From contig NZ_KB907340.1 in the NCBI RefSeq assembly GCF_000381985.1, positions 186,001-250,000 of the forward strand: a stretch of DNA of 64,000 nucleotides, given 5' to 3'. Positions within the stretch are counted from its first letter, which is position 1. Each line of letters opens with the position of its first letter. A model generated the notes under the pieces. The model was not told where the DNA came from and searched no databases. It saw only the letters and a program-made list of their open reading frames with translations. Source of the DNA: Novispirillum itersonii subsp. itersonii ATCC 12639. GTDB taxonomy: Bacteria > Pseudomonadota > Alphaproteobacteria > Rhodospirillales > Rhodospirillaceae. Below, piece after piece: positions 18,740-27,686 of this stretch. Position numbers and translations under genes: made by a program.

Positions 18740-19993
18740 TCAGAGAGGCTCCCCCTGCATCAGCTTGGGCAACGCGCCGACATCGCCCATGGCATGACGC
18801 ATGAAAAACCGCTTCAGTCCCGGCAGCCTGTTGACCACCGCCATCCCGGCAGTCCGGGCCAGCCGCAGCGGCGCAATATCGTTCGAGAACAGCCGGACCA
18901 GACCATCGGTCATCCCCAGCATCAGAACGTTATCGAAACGACGCCACTTCTGATACCCTTCCAGCACCGTCGCCGCCCCGACATCGACACCAAGCCGCCG
19001 GGCCTCGACCACTTTTTCAATCAGGGCCGCCACGTCGCGCAGGCCAAAATTCATCCCCTGCCCGGCCACCGGATGCATACCGTGGGCCGCGTCGCCGACC
19101 AGCGCCAGACGCAGATCGATATATCGGCTGGCGTGCTGCAGGGTAAGCGGATAGCCGAACCGCTTGCTGACCACCTTGACCTCGCCAAGAAAATCACCGA
19201 ACCGGCTCATCAGCTCTGCCTGAAACTCAGCGTCCGGCAGCTTCAGGATCGTCCACGCCAGCGGGTCTTTCTCCGTCCACACCAGCGAGGAATGGTGCCC
19301 CCCCGGCAGCGGCAGAATCGCAAACGGGCCTGACGGCAGGAACCGTTCATGGGCGATCCCCCGGTGATCCTTCTCATGCCAGACGGTCATGACGATCCCG
19401 ACCTGATTGTACGGCAAACCATGCTGCAGCCGGATCCCCGCCATATCCCGGATCTGGCTGCGACGGCCATCTGCCGCCACCACAAGGCGGGTATGAATAA
19501 CCCGGCCATCGGTCAGGGTGACGGTTGCCCCATCCACCCGGCGGTCCACCGTCGCCACCGTCGCAGGGGCCAGCAGGGGGGCCTTCTCCAGTTCGGCAAA
19601 CCGGGCGAGAATCCCCCGGCGGATGGTCCGGTTTTCCGCCATATAGCCCATCGGTGCCCCGACCTCGCGGTGGTCGTAGTGCAGATGCAGCGGGCTGTTG
19701 CTGTCCGTGACCCGGATATCAAGAATCGGCTGGACATCGCTGACCATGTGCGCCCAGACCCCGGTGCCTTCCAGCACCCGCTGACAGGCCAGCGCGATCG
19801 CCGAAGAGCGGCCGTCGTAACCGGTGTCCAGCAGGACTCCGGCATCATCCTTATCGATGCAAATGGTGCTGACCCCGTGCTGGGCCAACCCGCAGGCCAG
19901 TGTTCCGCCCACCAGACCACCACCGACCACCACCACATCACAGGTCAGCGCCGCAGCGGGCGGCACGACGGAAGAAGAAACGGTCTGTGACAT
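18740..19993 (-). CDS. UbiH/UbiF-family FAD-dependent monooxygenase
   Basis: This 417-residue flavoprotein hydroxylase probably acts in ubiquinone biosynthesis. The FAD-binding GxGxxG motif is VVVVGGGLVGGTLA near the N-terminus. DGRRSQIRDMAGI forms the DG region, and VGDAAHGMHPVAGQGMN is the GD motif that binds the FAD ribityl chain. These place it in the UbiH/UbiF/VisC/COQ6 group, but ring-position specificity cannot be read by eye. It is probably monocistronic, divergent from the ccm cluster. The start is at 19993; an adjacent ATG lies one codon upstream. Confidence 0.92.
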   Translation of the reverse strand: MSQTVSSSVVPPAAALTCDVVVVGGGLVGGTLACGLAQHGVSTICIDKDDAGVLLDTGYDGRSSAIALACQRVLEGTGVWAHMVSDVQPILDIRVTDSNSPLHLHYDHREVGAPMGYMAENRTIRRGILARFAELEKAPLLAPATVATVDRRVDGATVTLTDGRVIHTRLVVAADGRRSQIRDMAGIRLQHGLPYNQVGIVMTVWHEKDHRGIAHERFLPSGPFAILPLPGGHHSSLVWTEKDPLAWTILKLPDAEFQAELMSRFGDFLGEVKVVSKRFGYPLTLQHASRYIDLRLALVGDAAHGMHPVAGQGMNFGLRDVAALIEKVVEARRLGVDVGAATVLEGYQKWRRFDNVLMLGMTDGLVRLFSNDIAPLRLARTAGMAVVNRLPGLKRFFMRHAMGDVGALPKLMQGEPL

Positions 19994-20322
19994 CAATGGT
20001 ACTCCTGACAGAAAGCCGGGGCGTTTTGTGACCCCTCCTGACCGGGCCGAACTGTGGCGCGAAGCCGGCCTGATGTCCAGCCTTCAGCCACAGGTTTGTG
20101 CTTGCCCGCCTTCAGGCAGTGTTCAGATACCCCAGATTAAACTTAATCAAGGTTTGACGTGCCTCAAGGCGCAACCGCCCAGACTGGCTTTAATTCCGGG
20201 ACAACGGTATGAATAGCCCCGATCCGCACACCGTCCCGCTCTGCCGGGATCTTGCAATACCCGGCACCGGACGCCACTTTGCGGGCGCCCGGTCCGATCG
20301 GGCCCTGACCACGGGAGTCTTG
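19994..20322. other. 329-base divergent gap between the UbiH-type gene and ccmC
   Basis: It should contain both promoters. An AT-rich patch with AAACTTAATCAAGGTTTGACG lies at about 20132-20156. An in-frame ATG at 20209 would lengthen CcmC by 38 residues that do not look like the family, so this stretch is treated as non-coding. No operator is recognised. Confidence 0.4.
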
Positions 20323-21042
20323 ATGCACCGGTTCGCCAACCCTACCCGCTTCCTGCGGCTGGCCGACGCCATTCTGCCGTGGAGCATCGCCGCCACAGTC
20401 CTCGCCCTTGGCTCCGGTCTGGTGTGGGCCCTTGCGTTCTCCCCCGCTGACTACCAGCAGGGCGACACGGTCCGGATCATGTATCTGCATGTTCCGGCAG
20501 CATGGATGGGACTGTTCGCCTACACCGCCATGGCGGTGGCCAGTGCTGTGGCCCTGATCTGGAAACATCCGCTGGCCGATCTGGCTGCCAAGGCCAGCGC
20601 CCCGGTCGGGGCGTGCTTCACCTTCCTCTGTCTTGTCACGGGGTCCCTGTGGGGTAAGCCGATGTGGGGGACATGGTGGGTGTGGGATGCCCGCCTGACC
20701 AGCATGCTGATCCTGCTGTTCCTGTACCTTGGCTACATGGCCCTGCAGGGAGCCTTCGATGACCCCCAGCGCGGGCAGAAGGCTGCGGCTGTCCTGGCCC
20801 TTGTCGGTTTTGTCAATGTCCCGATCATCAAGTTCAGCGTTGACTGGTGGAACACCCTGCATCAGCCCGCCAGCGTGGTGAAAATGGGCGGCCCGGCCAT
20901 CGACCCGGCCATGCTGGTACCGCTGCTGGTGATGACCGTCGGCTTCAAGGCCTATTACGTCACACTGCTGCTGCTGCGCATCAAGGCTGAGGTCGCCGAT
21001 GCCAAAATCCGCAGCCTGCGCCTGACGGAGATCCACGGCTGA
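20323..21042 (+). CDS. ccmC: Haem exporter permease CcmC
   Basis: CcmC is an inner-membrane protein that loads haem onto CcmE for cytochrome c maturation. The ATG at 20323 (GGGAG nine bases upstream) gives 239 residues beginning MHRFANPTRFL, the usual start of the family. It has six membrane segments and the tryptophan-rich haem-handling motif (WGKPMWGTWWVWDARLTS), with flanking histidines in YLHVPAAWMG and WWNTLHQP. It heads a plus-strand ccmCDEFGHI cluster. ccmA and ccmB, the ABC subunits, are not in this window and must be elsewhere. Confidence 0.96.
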   Translation: MHRFANPTRFLRLADAILPWSIAATVLALGSGLVWALAFSPADYQQGDTVRIMYLHVPAAWMGLFAYTAMAVASAVALIWKHPLADLAAKASAPVGACFTFLCLVTGSLWGKPMWGTWWVWDARLTSMLILLFLYLGYMALQGAFDDPQRGQKAAAVLALVGFVNVPIIKFSVDWWNTLHQPASVVKMGGPAIDPAMLVPLLVMTVGFKAYYVTLLLLRIKAEVADAKIRSLRLTEIHG

Positions 21043-21106
21043 CCCCGGTCAACCGCAGGGATCACCGGACCCAATGAATAAGATTTACTGAGTCGGAACG
21101 AGAGAG

Positions 21107-21316
21107 ATGAGCGGTTTTCTGTCAATGGGGGGATATGCAGGCTATGTCTGGCCTGCCTATGCCCTGACACTGGTGGTGCTTGGTGCGCTGTGTGTGGCGA
21201 CGGTCAGCAGCCTGCGCCGGAAGCAGAAGATGCTTGACCTGCTGCAAAGCAGCGTGCGCTCGGCCCGCCGCCGCCGGGACGGCAACCAAACCCCCGGGGC
21301 AGGAGAAACCGCATGA
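21107..21316 (+). CDS. ccmD: Haem exporter small subunit CcmD
   Basis: This 69-residue protein has one membrane segment (about 13-33) and a basic cytoplasmic tail, with the conserved start [15 protein letters not shown]. CcmD is needed to release holo-CcmE from the CcmABC complex. Its stop overlaps the ccmE start (ATGA), which shows translational coupling. The family is poorly conserved, so position between ccmC and ccmE is an important part of the evidence. Confidence 0.93.
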   Translation: MSGFLSMGGYAGYVWPAYALTLVVLGALCVATVSSLRRKQKMLDLLQSSVRSARRRRDGNQTPGAGETA

Positions 21317-21792
21317 GCCGCGCCGCCACCCGCAAGAAACGCCGCCTGTATATGGTGGTTGCCGGGCTACTGCTGCTCGGCACCGCCACCGCACTGGTTC
21401 TGACGGCCTTTCAGGACAATCTGGTCTTCTTCTACAGCCCCACCGACGTGCAGGCGAAGAAGGTCGGGGAAGACCGTCGCTTCCGGCTGGGCGGACTGGT
21501 CAAGGACGGATCGGTGGTCAAAACCGGTTCTGAGGTCCGCTTTACCGTCACCGACATGAACGCCGATCTGCCGGTCAGCTATTCCGGCATTCTGCCCGAC
21601 CTGTTCCGCGAAGGGCAGGGCGTGGTGGCCGAAGGCAAGCTTGACCGGTCCGGGGTGTTTATCGCCAAGGAAGTCCTTGCCAAGCACGACGAAAATTATA
21701 TGCCGCCGGAAGTGGCGGAGGCCCTGAAAAAATCCGGGCAGTGGACCGGGGCGCAGACGGATGCGGCCTCGCATAAGGCCCCCCAGAACTAA
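21313..21792 (+). CDS. ccmE: Periplasmic haem chaperone CcmE
   Basis: CcmE covalently binds haem through a histidine and carries it to CcmF/CcmH. This 159-residue protein has an N-terminal membrane anchor (about 15-35) and a periplasmic OB-fold domain. The haem-binding motif is at [13 protein letters not shown], with the reactive histidine in [26 protein letters not shown] and [18 protein letters not shown] are also typical. The tail after this motif is short and polar. Confidence 0.97.
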   Translation: MSRAATRKKRRLYMVVAGLLLLGTATALVLTAFQDNLVFFYSPTDVQAKKVGEDRRFRLGGLVKDGSVVKTGSEVRFTVTDMNADLPVSYSGILPDLFREGQGVVAEGKLDRSGVFIAKEVLAKHDENYMPPEVAEALKKSGQWTGAQTDAASHKAPQN

Positions 21793-21834
21793 GCCTGTCC
21801 CCCCTATCGCCACGCCCGCCCGCAGGAGCGCTGC

Positions 21835-23844
21835 ATGACCCTGAGTATTGCCGAACTCGGCCAGTTTTCACTGGCACTGGCGCTGTGCGTGGCGCTGGTA
21901 CAGTCCATTGTCCCCTTATGGGGGGCCCATCGCGGTGACGGCGCCATGATGGCCATGGCCCGGCCCGGGGCGGTTGCCCTGTTCGGGCTGGTTGCCGTAG
22001 CCTTCGCCTGCCTGACCTATTCCTTCGTGGTTTCCGACTTCTCGGTTTCGGTGGTGGCGCAGAATTCCCACTCCGACAAACCGATGCTTTACAAGGTCGC
22101 CGGGGTCTGGGGGAACCATGAAGGATCCCTGCTGCTGTGGATCACCGCCCTGACCTTCTTCGGTCTGGCCGTGGCCCTGACCGGGCGTAACCTGCCGCCG
22201 CAGCTGCGGGCGCGGGCGCTGTCGGTGCAGGCGATGATCACCGCAGGCTTCCTGCTGTTCATCCTGCTGACCTCCAACCCCTTCATCCGTCTGAATCCGC
22301 CGCCGATGGATGGCAAAGGCCTCAACCCGCTGCTGCAGGATCCCGGCCTCGCCTTCCATCCGCCGATGCTGTACCTCGGCTATGTCGGGTTCTCGATGGC
22401 TTTCTCGTTCGCTGTCGCCGCCCTGATTGAAGGCCGGGTCGATGCGGCATGGGCCCGCTGGGTCCGCCCGTGGACCCTGACGGCATGGACCTTCCTGACC
22501 CTTGGCATCGCCCTTGGGTCCTGGTGGGCCTATTACGAACTCGGCTGGGGCGGCTGGTGGTACTGGGACCCGGTGGAAAATGCCAGCTTCATGCCGTGGC
22601 TGGCTGGCACGGCCCTGCTGCATTCCGCAATCGTGGTGGAAAAGCGGGACTCCCTGAAAAGCTGGACCATCCTGCTGTCGATCCTGACATTCGCGATGAG
22701 TCTGCTTGGGACCTTCCTCGTCCGGTCCGGGGTGCTGACCAGCGTTCATGCCTTTGCCAGTGACCCGACCCGCGGGATGTTCGTGCTGATTCTGCTGGCG
22801 GTCTCTGTCGGTGGGGCCCTGATTCTGTATGCGTTCCGTGCCCCGACCCTGCAGGGGGGCGGCCTGTTCACCCCCATCTCGCGGGAAGGCGGGCTGCTGC
22901 TGAACAACCTGCTGATGACCACCGCCATGGCCACCGTGCTGCTGGGCACCCTGTACCCGCTGATCGCCGATGCCTTTGCGCTCGGCAAAGTCTCGGTCGG
23001 CGCACCGTTCTTCAACGCGGTGTTCGTGCCCCTGATGGTGCCGCTGGTTGTGGTGATGGGCATCGGACCGATGCTGGCATGGAAGCGCGGTGACCTGCGT
23101 GGGGCGCTCTCCCGCCTGTGGGTGGCTCTGGCGGCCACCGGCCTGACCATGGCCGGATCGTGGCTGTACGTCGGCGGCACCATCGATGACCTGCTGGCGG
23201 CCTTTGGCTTCGGTCTGGCCGCCTGGCTGCTGGTCGCGACCCTGGTGGAATGGGCGGAGCGAGTAAAGCTGTTCCGCGCCCCGGCGGGGGAAAGCCTGCG
23301 CCGGGCAGCCAACCTACCCCGCGCGGCGTGGGGCATGACCCTTGCCCATACCGGGATGGCTCTGGTGGTCGCCGGCGTCACCGCCTCTTCCGCTTATAAG
23401 GGGGAGCTGGTCCAGTCACAGAAAATCGGCGAAGCCGTGCGCATTGCCGGTTACGACGTGACCCTGACGTCAGCCGCCACCGTGCAGGGGCCGAACTATG
23501 AAGCCCAGCGCGGAATCTTCGAGGTCCGTAAAGAGGGAGAGCTGATCGCGACCCTGACGCCGGAAAAGCGTCTGTACCGTTCACCGCCGATGCCGACGAC
23601 AGAAGCCGCCATCCATACCACCGGCCTGTCAGACCTTTATACGGTCATCGGTGACCCTGATCCGGCCCTGCCGGGGGCCTATGTCACCCGGCTGTATCAC
23701 GAACCGCTGGTGCCGCTGCTGTGGTACGGCGCGCTGCTGATGGCAGCAGGTGGGCTGGTGTCGCTGACCGACCGCCGCCACCGCGTCGGTGCCCCGGTCC
23801 GCAAGCGGACAGGCGCGGCGACCACCGCCGCCGTCAAAGCCTGA
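21835..23844 (+). CDS. ccmF: Cytochrome c-type biogenesis protein CcmF
   Basis: CcmF is the large membrane subunit of the haem lyase that joins haem to apocytochrome c. At 669 residues with about 15 membrane segments it is of normal length. The WWD domain is WGGWWYWDPVENASFMPW, and conserved histidines lie in VWGNHEGSLLLW, LAFHPPMLYLG and LLHSAIVVEKR. The C-terminal region carries a large periplasmic loop (about 520-620). It is in the expected position after ccmE. Confidence 0.98.
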   Translation: MTLSIAELGQFSLALALCVALVQSIVPLWGAHRGDGAMMAMARPGAVALFGLVAVAFACLTYSFVVSDFSVSVVAQNSHSDKPMLYKVAGVWGNHEGSLLLWITALTFFGLAVALTGRNLPPQLRARALSVQAMITAGFLLFILLTSNPFIRLNPPPMDGKGLNPLLQDPGLAFHPPMLYLGYVGFSMAFSFAVAALIEGRVDAAWARWVRPWTLTAWTFLTLGIALGSWWAYYELGWGGWWYWDPVENASFMPWLAGTALLHSAIVVEKRDSLKSWTILLSILTFAMSLLGTFLVRSGVLTSVHAFASDPTRGMFVLILLAVSVGGALILYAFRAPTLQGGGLFTPISREGGLLLNNLLMTTAMATVLLGTLYPLIADAFALGKVSVGAPFFNAVFVPLMVPLVVVMGIGPMLAWKRGDLRGALSRLWVALAATGLTMAGSWLYVGGTIDDLLAAFGFGLAAWLLVATLVEWAERVKLFRAPAGESLRRAANLPRAAWGMTLAHTGMALVVAGVTASSAYKGELVQSQKIGEAVRIAGYDVTLTSAATVQGPNYEAQRGIFEVRKEGELIATLTPEKRLYRSPPMPTTEAAIHTTGLSDLYTVIGDPDPALPGAYVTRLYHEPLVPLLWYGALLMAAGGLVSLTDRRHRVGAPVRKRTGAATTAAVKA

Positions 23845-23876
23845 AGACAGATGGCCTGAGGAAAGATTGAGCGATC

Positions 23877-24416
23877 ATGCGTAAACTGATCTTTATCGCG
23901 CCGACGATCATGTTTGTGGTGCTGGTGGGGCTGTTTGCCTCCCAGCTCCTCAGCGGGCGCGACCCCAAGACCATCCCTTCGGTGCTGATCAACCGCCCGG
24001 TCCCCGACTTTGCGCTGGAAGAACTGCCGGGACGCGGGATGCCCCTGCGGTCTGGCGACCTCAAAGGCGAGGTCTCACTGGTCAATATCTTCGGATCGTG
24101 GTGCGTGGCCTGTGCCATCGAACACCCGTTCCTGATGAAGCTGAAACAGCAGAACGTCATCCCGATCCACGGCATTGACTGGCGGGAAAAAAACCCGGCC
24201 GACGGCCTGCGCTGGCTGCAGAAAAACGGTGACCCCTACACCCGCGTCGGCCTCGACCCCGACAGCAAGGTCGCCATCGATTTCGGCGTCACCGGCGCCC
24301 CGGAAACCTTTGTCGTCGATAAGAACGGCGTCATCCGTTACAAACACATCGGCCCGGTGACGGAAGAGGTCTGGGAACAGACCCTGAAGCCGCTGGTGGA
24401 GGAGTTGCGCAAGTGA
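23877..24416 (+). CDS. ccmG: Thiol:disulfide oxidoreductase CcmG/DsbE
   Basis: This 179-residue membrane-anchored thioredoxin-like protein reduces apocytochrome c haem-binding cysteines. An N-terminal anchor covers about residues 5-24. The active site is WCVAC (C76, C79), with the family motif GVTGAPETFVVDKNGVI containing the cis-proline. The stop overlaps the ccmH start. It lies between ccmF and ccmH as in other class I maturation systems. Confidence 0.97.
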   Translation: MRKLIFIAPTIMFVVLVGLFASQLLSGRDPKTIPSVLINRPVPDFALEELPGRGMPLRSGDLKGEVSLVNIFGSWCVACAIEHPFLMKLKQQNVIPIHGIDWREKNPADGLRWLQKNGDPYTRVGLDPDSKVAIDFGVTGAPETFVVDKNGVIRYKHIGPVTEEVWEQTLKPLVEELRK

Positions 24417-24901
24417 AACGGTTTGCCGCCCTCTCTCTCGCCGCCCTGATCCTGTCTGCCCCTCTGGCTTTTGCCGTCCAGCCGGACGAGATGCTGAAGG
24501 ACCCGCAGCTGGAACAGCGGGCCCGGGATATCTCCAAACACCTGCGCTGTGTGGTCTGCCAGAATGAAAGCATTGATGAATCCAATGCCGATCTGGCCCG
24601 TGACCTGCGGCTTCTGGTCCGCGACCGCCTGACCAAAGGCGATAACAACGATCAGGTGATGCAATACGTCGTGGATCGCTACGGCGACTATGTCCTGCTG
24701 CGTCCCCCGTTCAAAATGACAACACTGGCGCTGTGGGCTGGCCCTCCCCTGTTTGCCCTGCTGGCGCTGGGGCTGGGCTGGCGGCTGTACCGCCGCCCGT
24801 CAGCTGCCCACGTTGACGAATCTCCGGCCGCCCCGCCCCTGAGTGCGGAAGAACGGAAACGGCTGGAAAAACTGCTACGGACTGAGGAGAGCGGGTCATG
24901 A
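24413..24901 (+). CDS. ccmH: Cytochrome c-type biogenesis protein CcmH
   Basis: CcmH is a membrane-bound reductase of the apocytochrome CXXCH motif. The 162-residue protein has a cleavable signal peptide (about 1-21) and the family active site LRCVVCQNES (C46, C49), followed by ESNADLARDLR. A membrane segment lies at about 105-125 and a cytoplasmic tail follows. Its start overlaps ccmG and its stop overlaps ccmI (ATGA), which shows tight coupling in the cluster. Confidence 0.97.
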   Translation: MKRFAALSLAALILSAPLAFAVQPDEMLKDPQLEQRARDISKHLRCVVCQNESIDESNADLARDLRLLVRDRLTKGDNNDQVMQYVVDRYGDYVLLRPPFKMTTLALWAGPPLFALLALGLGWRLYRRPSAAHVDESPAAPPLSAEERKRLEKLLRTEESGS

Positions 24902-26340
24902 CCCTGACACTGATCGCCTTTGTCGGGCTGACGTTTGCCGTTCTCGTCATGCTGGCCCTGCCGCTGCTGCGCCGTCAGAATGGGTCAGTTATCCGCGCCG
25001 CTTTTGACATGCAGGTCTACCGCGACCAGCTGCGGGAGCTGGAAAAGGATCTGGAGCGCGGTGTAGTGACAGCCGAACAGGCCGACGCGGCCCGGCTGGA
25101 AATCCATCGCCGCCTGCTGAACGCAGATGCCGAAGCCCGCGCCGCAGGGGCATTGCAAACCGGATCCCCCGGTCGGCGACAGCGGATTTTCACCACCATT
25201 GCGCTGGCCGTCGCCCTGCCGATCGCTGCTTTTGGCCTGTATGGGCGTCTTGGCTCCCCCGGGTATCCTGATCGCCCCCATGCCGAACGGATGGCGGAGA
25301 TGCTGGGGCTGACACCCGATCAGGCCAAAAACCTGCGCATCACCGCCGAGACCATGACCAAAGCCCTGCAAGACGGCGGCAAGCAGTCTGACTGGATCGC
25401 ATTAGGCCAGACATGGCAGCAGCTGGGGGAATACACCAAAGCCCTGAATGCCTATGAGCAGGCCGCCGGGCTGGGGCCACTGGATGCCGCCAGCTGGGCA
25501 TCGCTGGGGGAAGCGAATGTGATGGCCAGCAACGGGCAGGTGATGCCCGGCGCCAAAGACTCCTTCCTCAAAGCACTGGCACAGGACCGTGACGACCCGC
25601 GCAGCCGCTATTATCTCGGGCTGGCAGCCGTACAAGGGGGCGATGCCCAGCGCGGGATCGCCATCTGGCGCGACCTGTCGCAAGGGTCCCCGCCGGATGC
25701 CCCGTGGATGCGGATGCTGCGGTCCCGGATTGCACAGGCCGCACAGGAAGCCGGTATCCCGCCGATGGGCATCAGCCCGCGCCACCCGTTGGATTCCCGC
25801 CCGGTAGAGGTCGCTACTCTGCCTTCCGGGCCGGGTGCAGCCGCACCGATGCAACAGCAGGCTGAACAGGCAGACGAAGGCTTCAGCCCAGATCAGAAGG
25901 CAATGATTGACGGGATGATCCAGCGCCTGAAGGACCGCCTTGCCACGGCCCCTCAGGATCCCGAAGGCTGGGCCCGTCTTGGGAAGTCTCTCGGCGTGCT
26001 GAAAGACTATGACGGATCCGTCAATGCCTACGCCAAAGCCGTGGAACAGGACGGCGGCAATGCCGGAACCCGTCTGGATTACGGGATGGCCCTGCTGGCC
26101 CGGGCTGAAACGACGAAAGCACCGTCTCTTCCCGACGCCTTCTATGAACAAGCCCGCTGGATGGCGACAAATGCCCCGGATGAGCCCGGCGGACTCTATC
26201 TGCGGGCTCTGGCCGCCGAAAGCCGGAAGCAGGCGGATGAGGCGATCAACCTGTGGAAGAAACTTTCTTCCGTCATGCCCCCGGACAGTCCGGCTTACAG
26301 TATGGCACAGGACCGGCTGAAAGCACTTGGAGCCAACTGA
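24898..26340 (+). CDS. ccmI: Cytochrome c maturation protein CcmI (TPR)
   Basis: CcmI is an apocytochrome c chaperone. The N-terminal part has two membrane segments (about 1-20 and 98-118) flanking a cytoplasmic loop with the family pattern VYRDQLRELEKDLERGVVT. The periplasmic C-terminal part holds TPR repeats (about 150-300 and 330-475, for example WIALGQTWQQLGEYTKALNA and WARLGKSLGVLKDYDGSVNA). The length of 480 residues suits alphaproteobacterial CcmI. It is the last gene of the cluster and is followed directly by a strong terminator. Confidence 0.96.
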   Translation: MTLTLIAFVGLTFAVLVMLALPLLRRQNGSVIRAAFDMQVYRDQLRELEKDLERGVVTAEQADAARLEIHRRLLNADAEARAAGALQTGSPGRRQRIFTTIALAVALPIAAFGLYGRLGSPGYPDRPHAERMAEMLGLTPDQAKNLRITAETMTKALQDGGKQSDWIALGQTWQQLGEYTKALNAYEQAAGLGPLDAASWASLGEANVMASNGQVMPGAKDSFLKALAQDRDDPRSRYYLGLAAVQGGDAQRGIAIWRDLSQGSPPDAPWMRMLRSRIAQAAQEAGIPPMGISPRHPLDSRPVEVATLPSGPGAAAPMQQQAEQADEGFSPDQKAMIDGMIQRLKDRLATAPQDPEGWARLGKSLGVLKDYDGSVNAYAKAVEQDGGNAGTRLDYGMALLARAETTKAPSLPDAFYEQARWMATNAPDEPGGLYLRALAAESRKQADEAINLWKKLSSVMPPDSPAYSMAQDRLKALGAN

Positions 26341-26342
26341 AT

Positions 26343-26382
26343 ACCAAAAAGGCCACAGGATTTCTCCTGTGGCCTTTTTGGT
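26343..26382 (+). terminator. Strong intrinsic terminator after ccmI
   Basis: A perfect inverted repeat with 18-base-pair arms (ACCAAAAAGGCCACAGGA and its complement) and a TTTC loop ends in a T-rich stretch. It begins three bases past the ccmI stop and, being symmetric, probably also ends transcription of the convergent PaaK-like gene. Confidence 0.93.
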
Positions 26383-26421
26383 CTGCGACAGATCCCAGCG
26401 AGATCAGGTCCCCCAGCCGGG

Positions 26422-27672
26422 TCAGGCGTAGGAACGGATATCGTCAATCACCTTACCGTCGTTGGGCAAAGACCCCGGGGCCACCAGCTCAACCGTCCCC
26501 TTCAGCTTGGTGACCTCCTGCAGCGTTTTCTGAACCGCCAGACCCAGACCATCCGCAGCCTGCTCAACCTCCACCCGGATCAGCATCTGATCAACGTTAT
26601 CAACCGAGTCGGCAACCAGCCGGGCACGGCGGATTTCCGGGTGCCGCTTCACCACTTCGGCCACCTGTTCGGGATGAACAAACATCCCTTTGATCTTGGT
26701 CGTCTGATCGGCACGCCCCATCCAGCCCTTGATCCGCATGTTGGTCCGGCCACAGGGGCTGATCCCCGGCAACAGCGCAGTCATATCTCCGGTCGCAAAA
26801 CGGATCAGCGGATATTCCGGGGTGAAGGTGGTGACCACAATCTCACCGACCTCGCCCGGCTCCACCGGATCACCGGTCCCGGGACGGACGATCTCAACGA
26901 TCACCCCTTCCTCGATCACCATGCCCTCAAGAGCCGGGGTTTCATAGGCAATCACCCCAAGATCGGCGGTGGCGTAGGCCTGATAGACATCAACCCCCAG
27001 ATCACGGATCAGGGCCCGCAGGCTGGGCGGCAATGCCTCGCCCGAGACCAGCCCCTTCTTTAGCGACGACGTATCAAGCCCCAGCTCCTGCGCTTTCTCC
27101 AGCATGATCCGCAGGAAGCTGGGGGTCCCGCAATATCCGCTGGGACGCATGGCAGCGATTGCCTGTGCCTGTTGCTCCGTCTGGCCAATACCGGCAGGGA
27201 ACACCAGACAGCCCAACGCCCGCGCGCCATCATCCAGAATCCACCCACCCGGCGTGAAGTGGTAGGAAAAGCTGTTATGCACCAGATCACCGGAGCGGAA
27301 CCCGGCAGCATACAGGGCACGGGCCGCCCGCCAGTAGTTGGCCCCTATCCCCTGTGGCTCGTTAATCGGGCCGGGAGACTGGAAAATCCGTCCGACCGGA
27401 CGATCACGTGCCACCAATCCGCCGAACGGGGGCGTAAGGGCCTGCACGTCTTTCAGAGCGGACTTGCGCAGAACCGGCAGTTTTGCCAGTGCGGCGCGAT
27501 CCGTCACCTGTGCCGGATCGACATCTTTCAGATGGGTGGCAAAAAAGTCGGTCTGGGCTTTGGCATGGGCAATCAGCCCAGGCAGGCCCGCAAACAGGTC
27601 CCGCTCCCGCACCTCGGGGTCGCGGGTTTCCAGAGCGTCGAAAAAGGAAGAGGCGTCGGTCTGCTCGGTCAT
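26422..27672 (-). CDS. PaaK-like CoA ligase in a branched-chain amino acid-type transport operon
   Basis: This is a 416-residue adenylate-forming enzyme of the phenylacetate-CoA ligase family. The ATG at 27672 removes an eight-residue extension. Recognisable parts are ATADLGVIAYETP, GEVGEIVVTTFTPEYPLIRFATGD and the hinge GRADQTTKIKGMFVHPEQV with a conserved C-terminal lysine region. The usual phosphate-binding SSGTTG motif is replaced by FQSPGPINEPQG, so catalytic behaviour may differ. It is the last gene of the seven-gene operon, starting 14 bases after livF ends. The acid it activates is unknown; phenylacetate is not implied by the context, since no paa catabolic genes are present. Confidence 0.8.
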   Translation of the reverse strand: MTEQTDASSFFDALETRDPEVRERDLFAGLPGLIAHAKAQTDFFATHLKDVDPAQVTDRAALAKLPVLRKSALKDVQALTPPFGGLVARDRPVGRIFQSPGPINEPQGIGANYWRAARALYAAGFRSGDLVHNSFSYHFTPGGWILDDGARALGCLVFPAGIGQTEQQAQAIAAMRPSGYCGTPSFLRIMLEKAQELGLDTSSLKKGLVSGEALPPSLRALIRDLGVDVYQAYATADLGVIAYETPALEGMVIEEGVIVEIVRPGTGDPVEPGEVGEIVVTTFTPEYPLIRFATGDMTALLPGISPCGRTNMRIKGWMGRADQTTKIKGMFVHPEQVAEVVKRHPEIRRARLVADSVDNVDQMLIRVEVEQAADGLGLAVQKTLQEVTKLKGTVELVAPGSLPNDGKVIDDIRSYA

Positions 27673-27686
27673 CGCTGATCCCTCCC

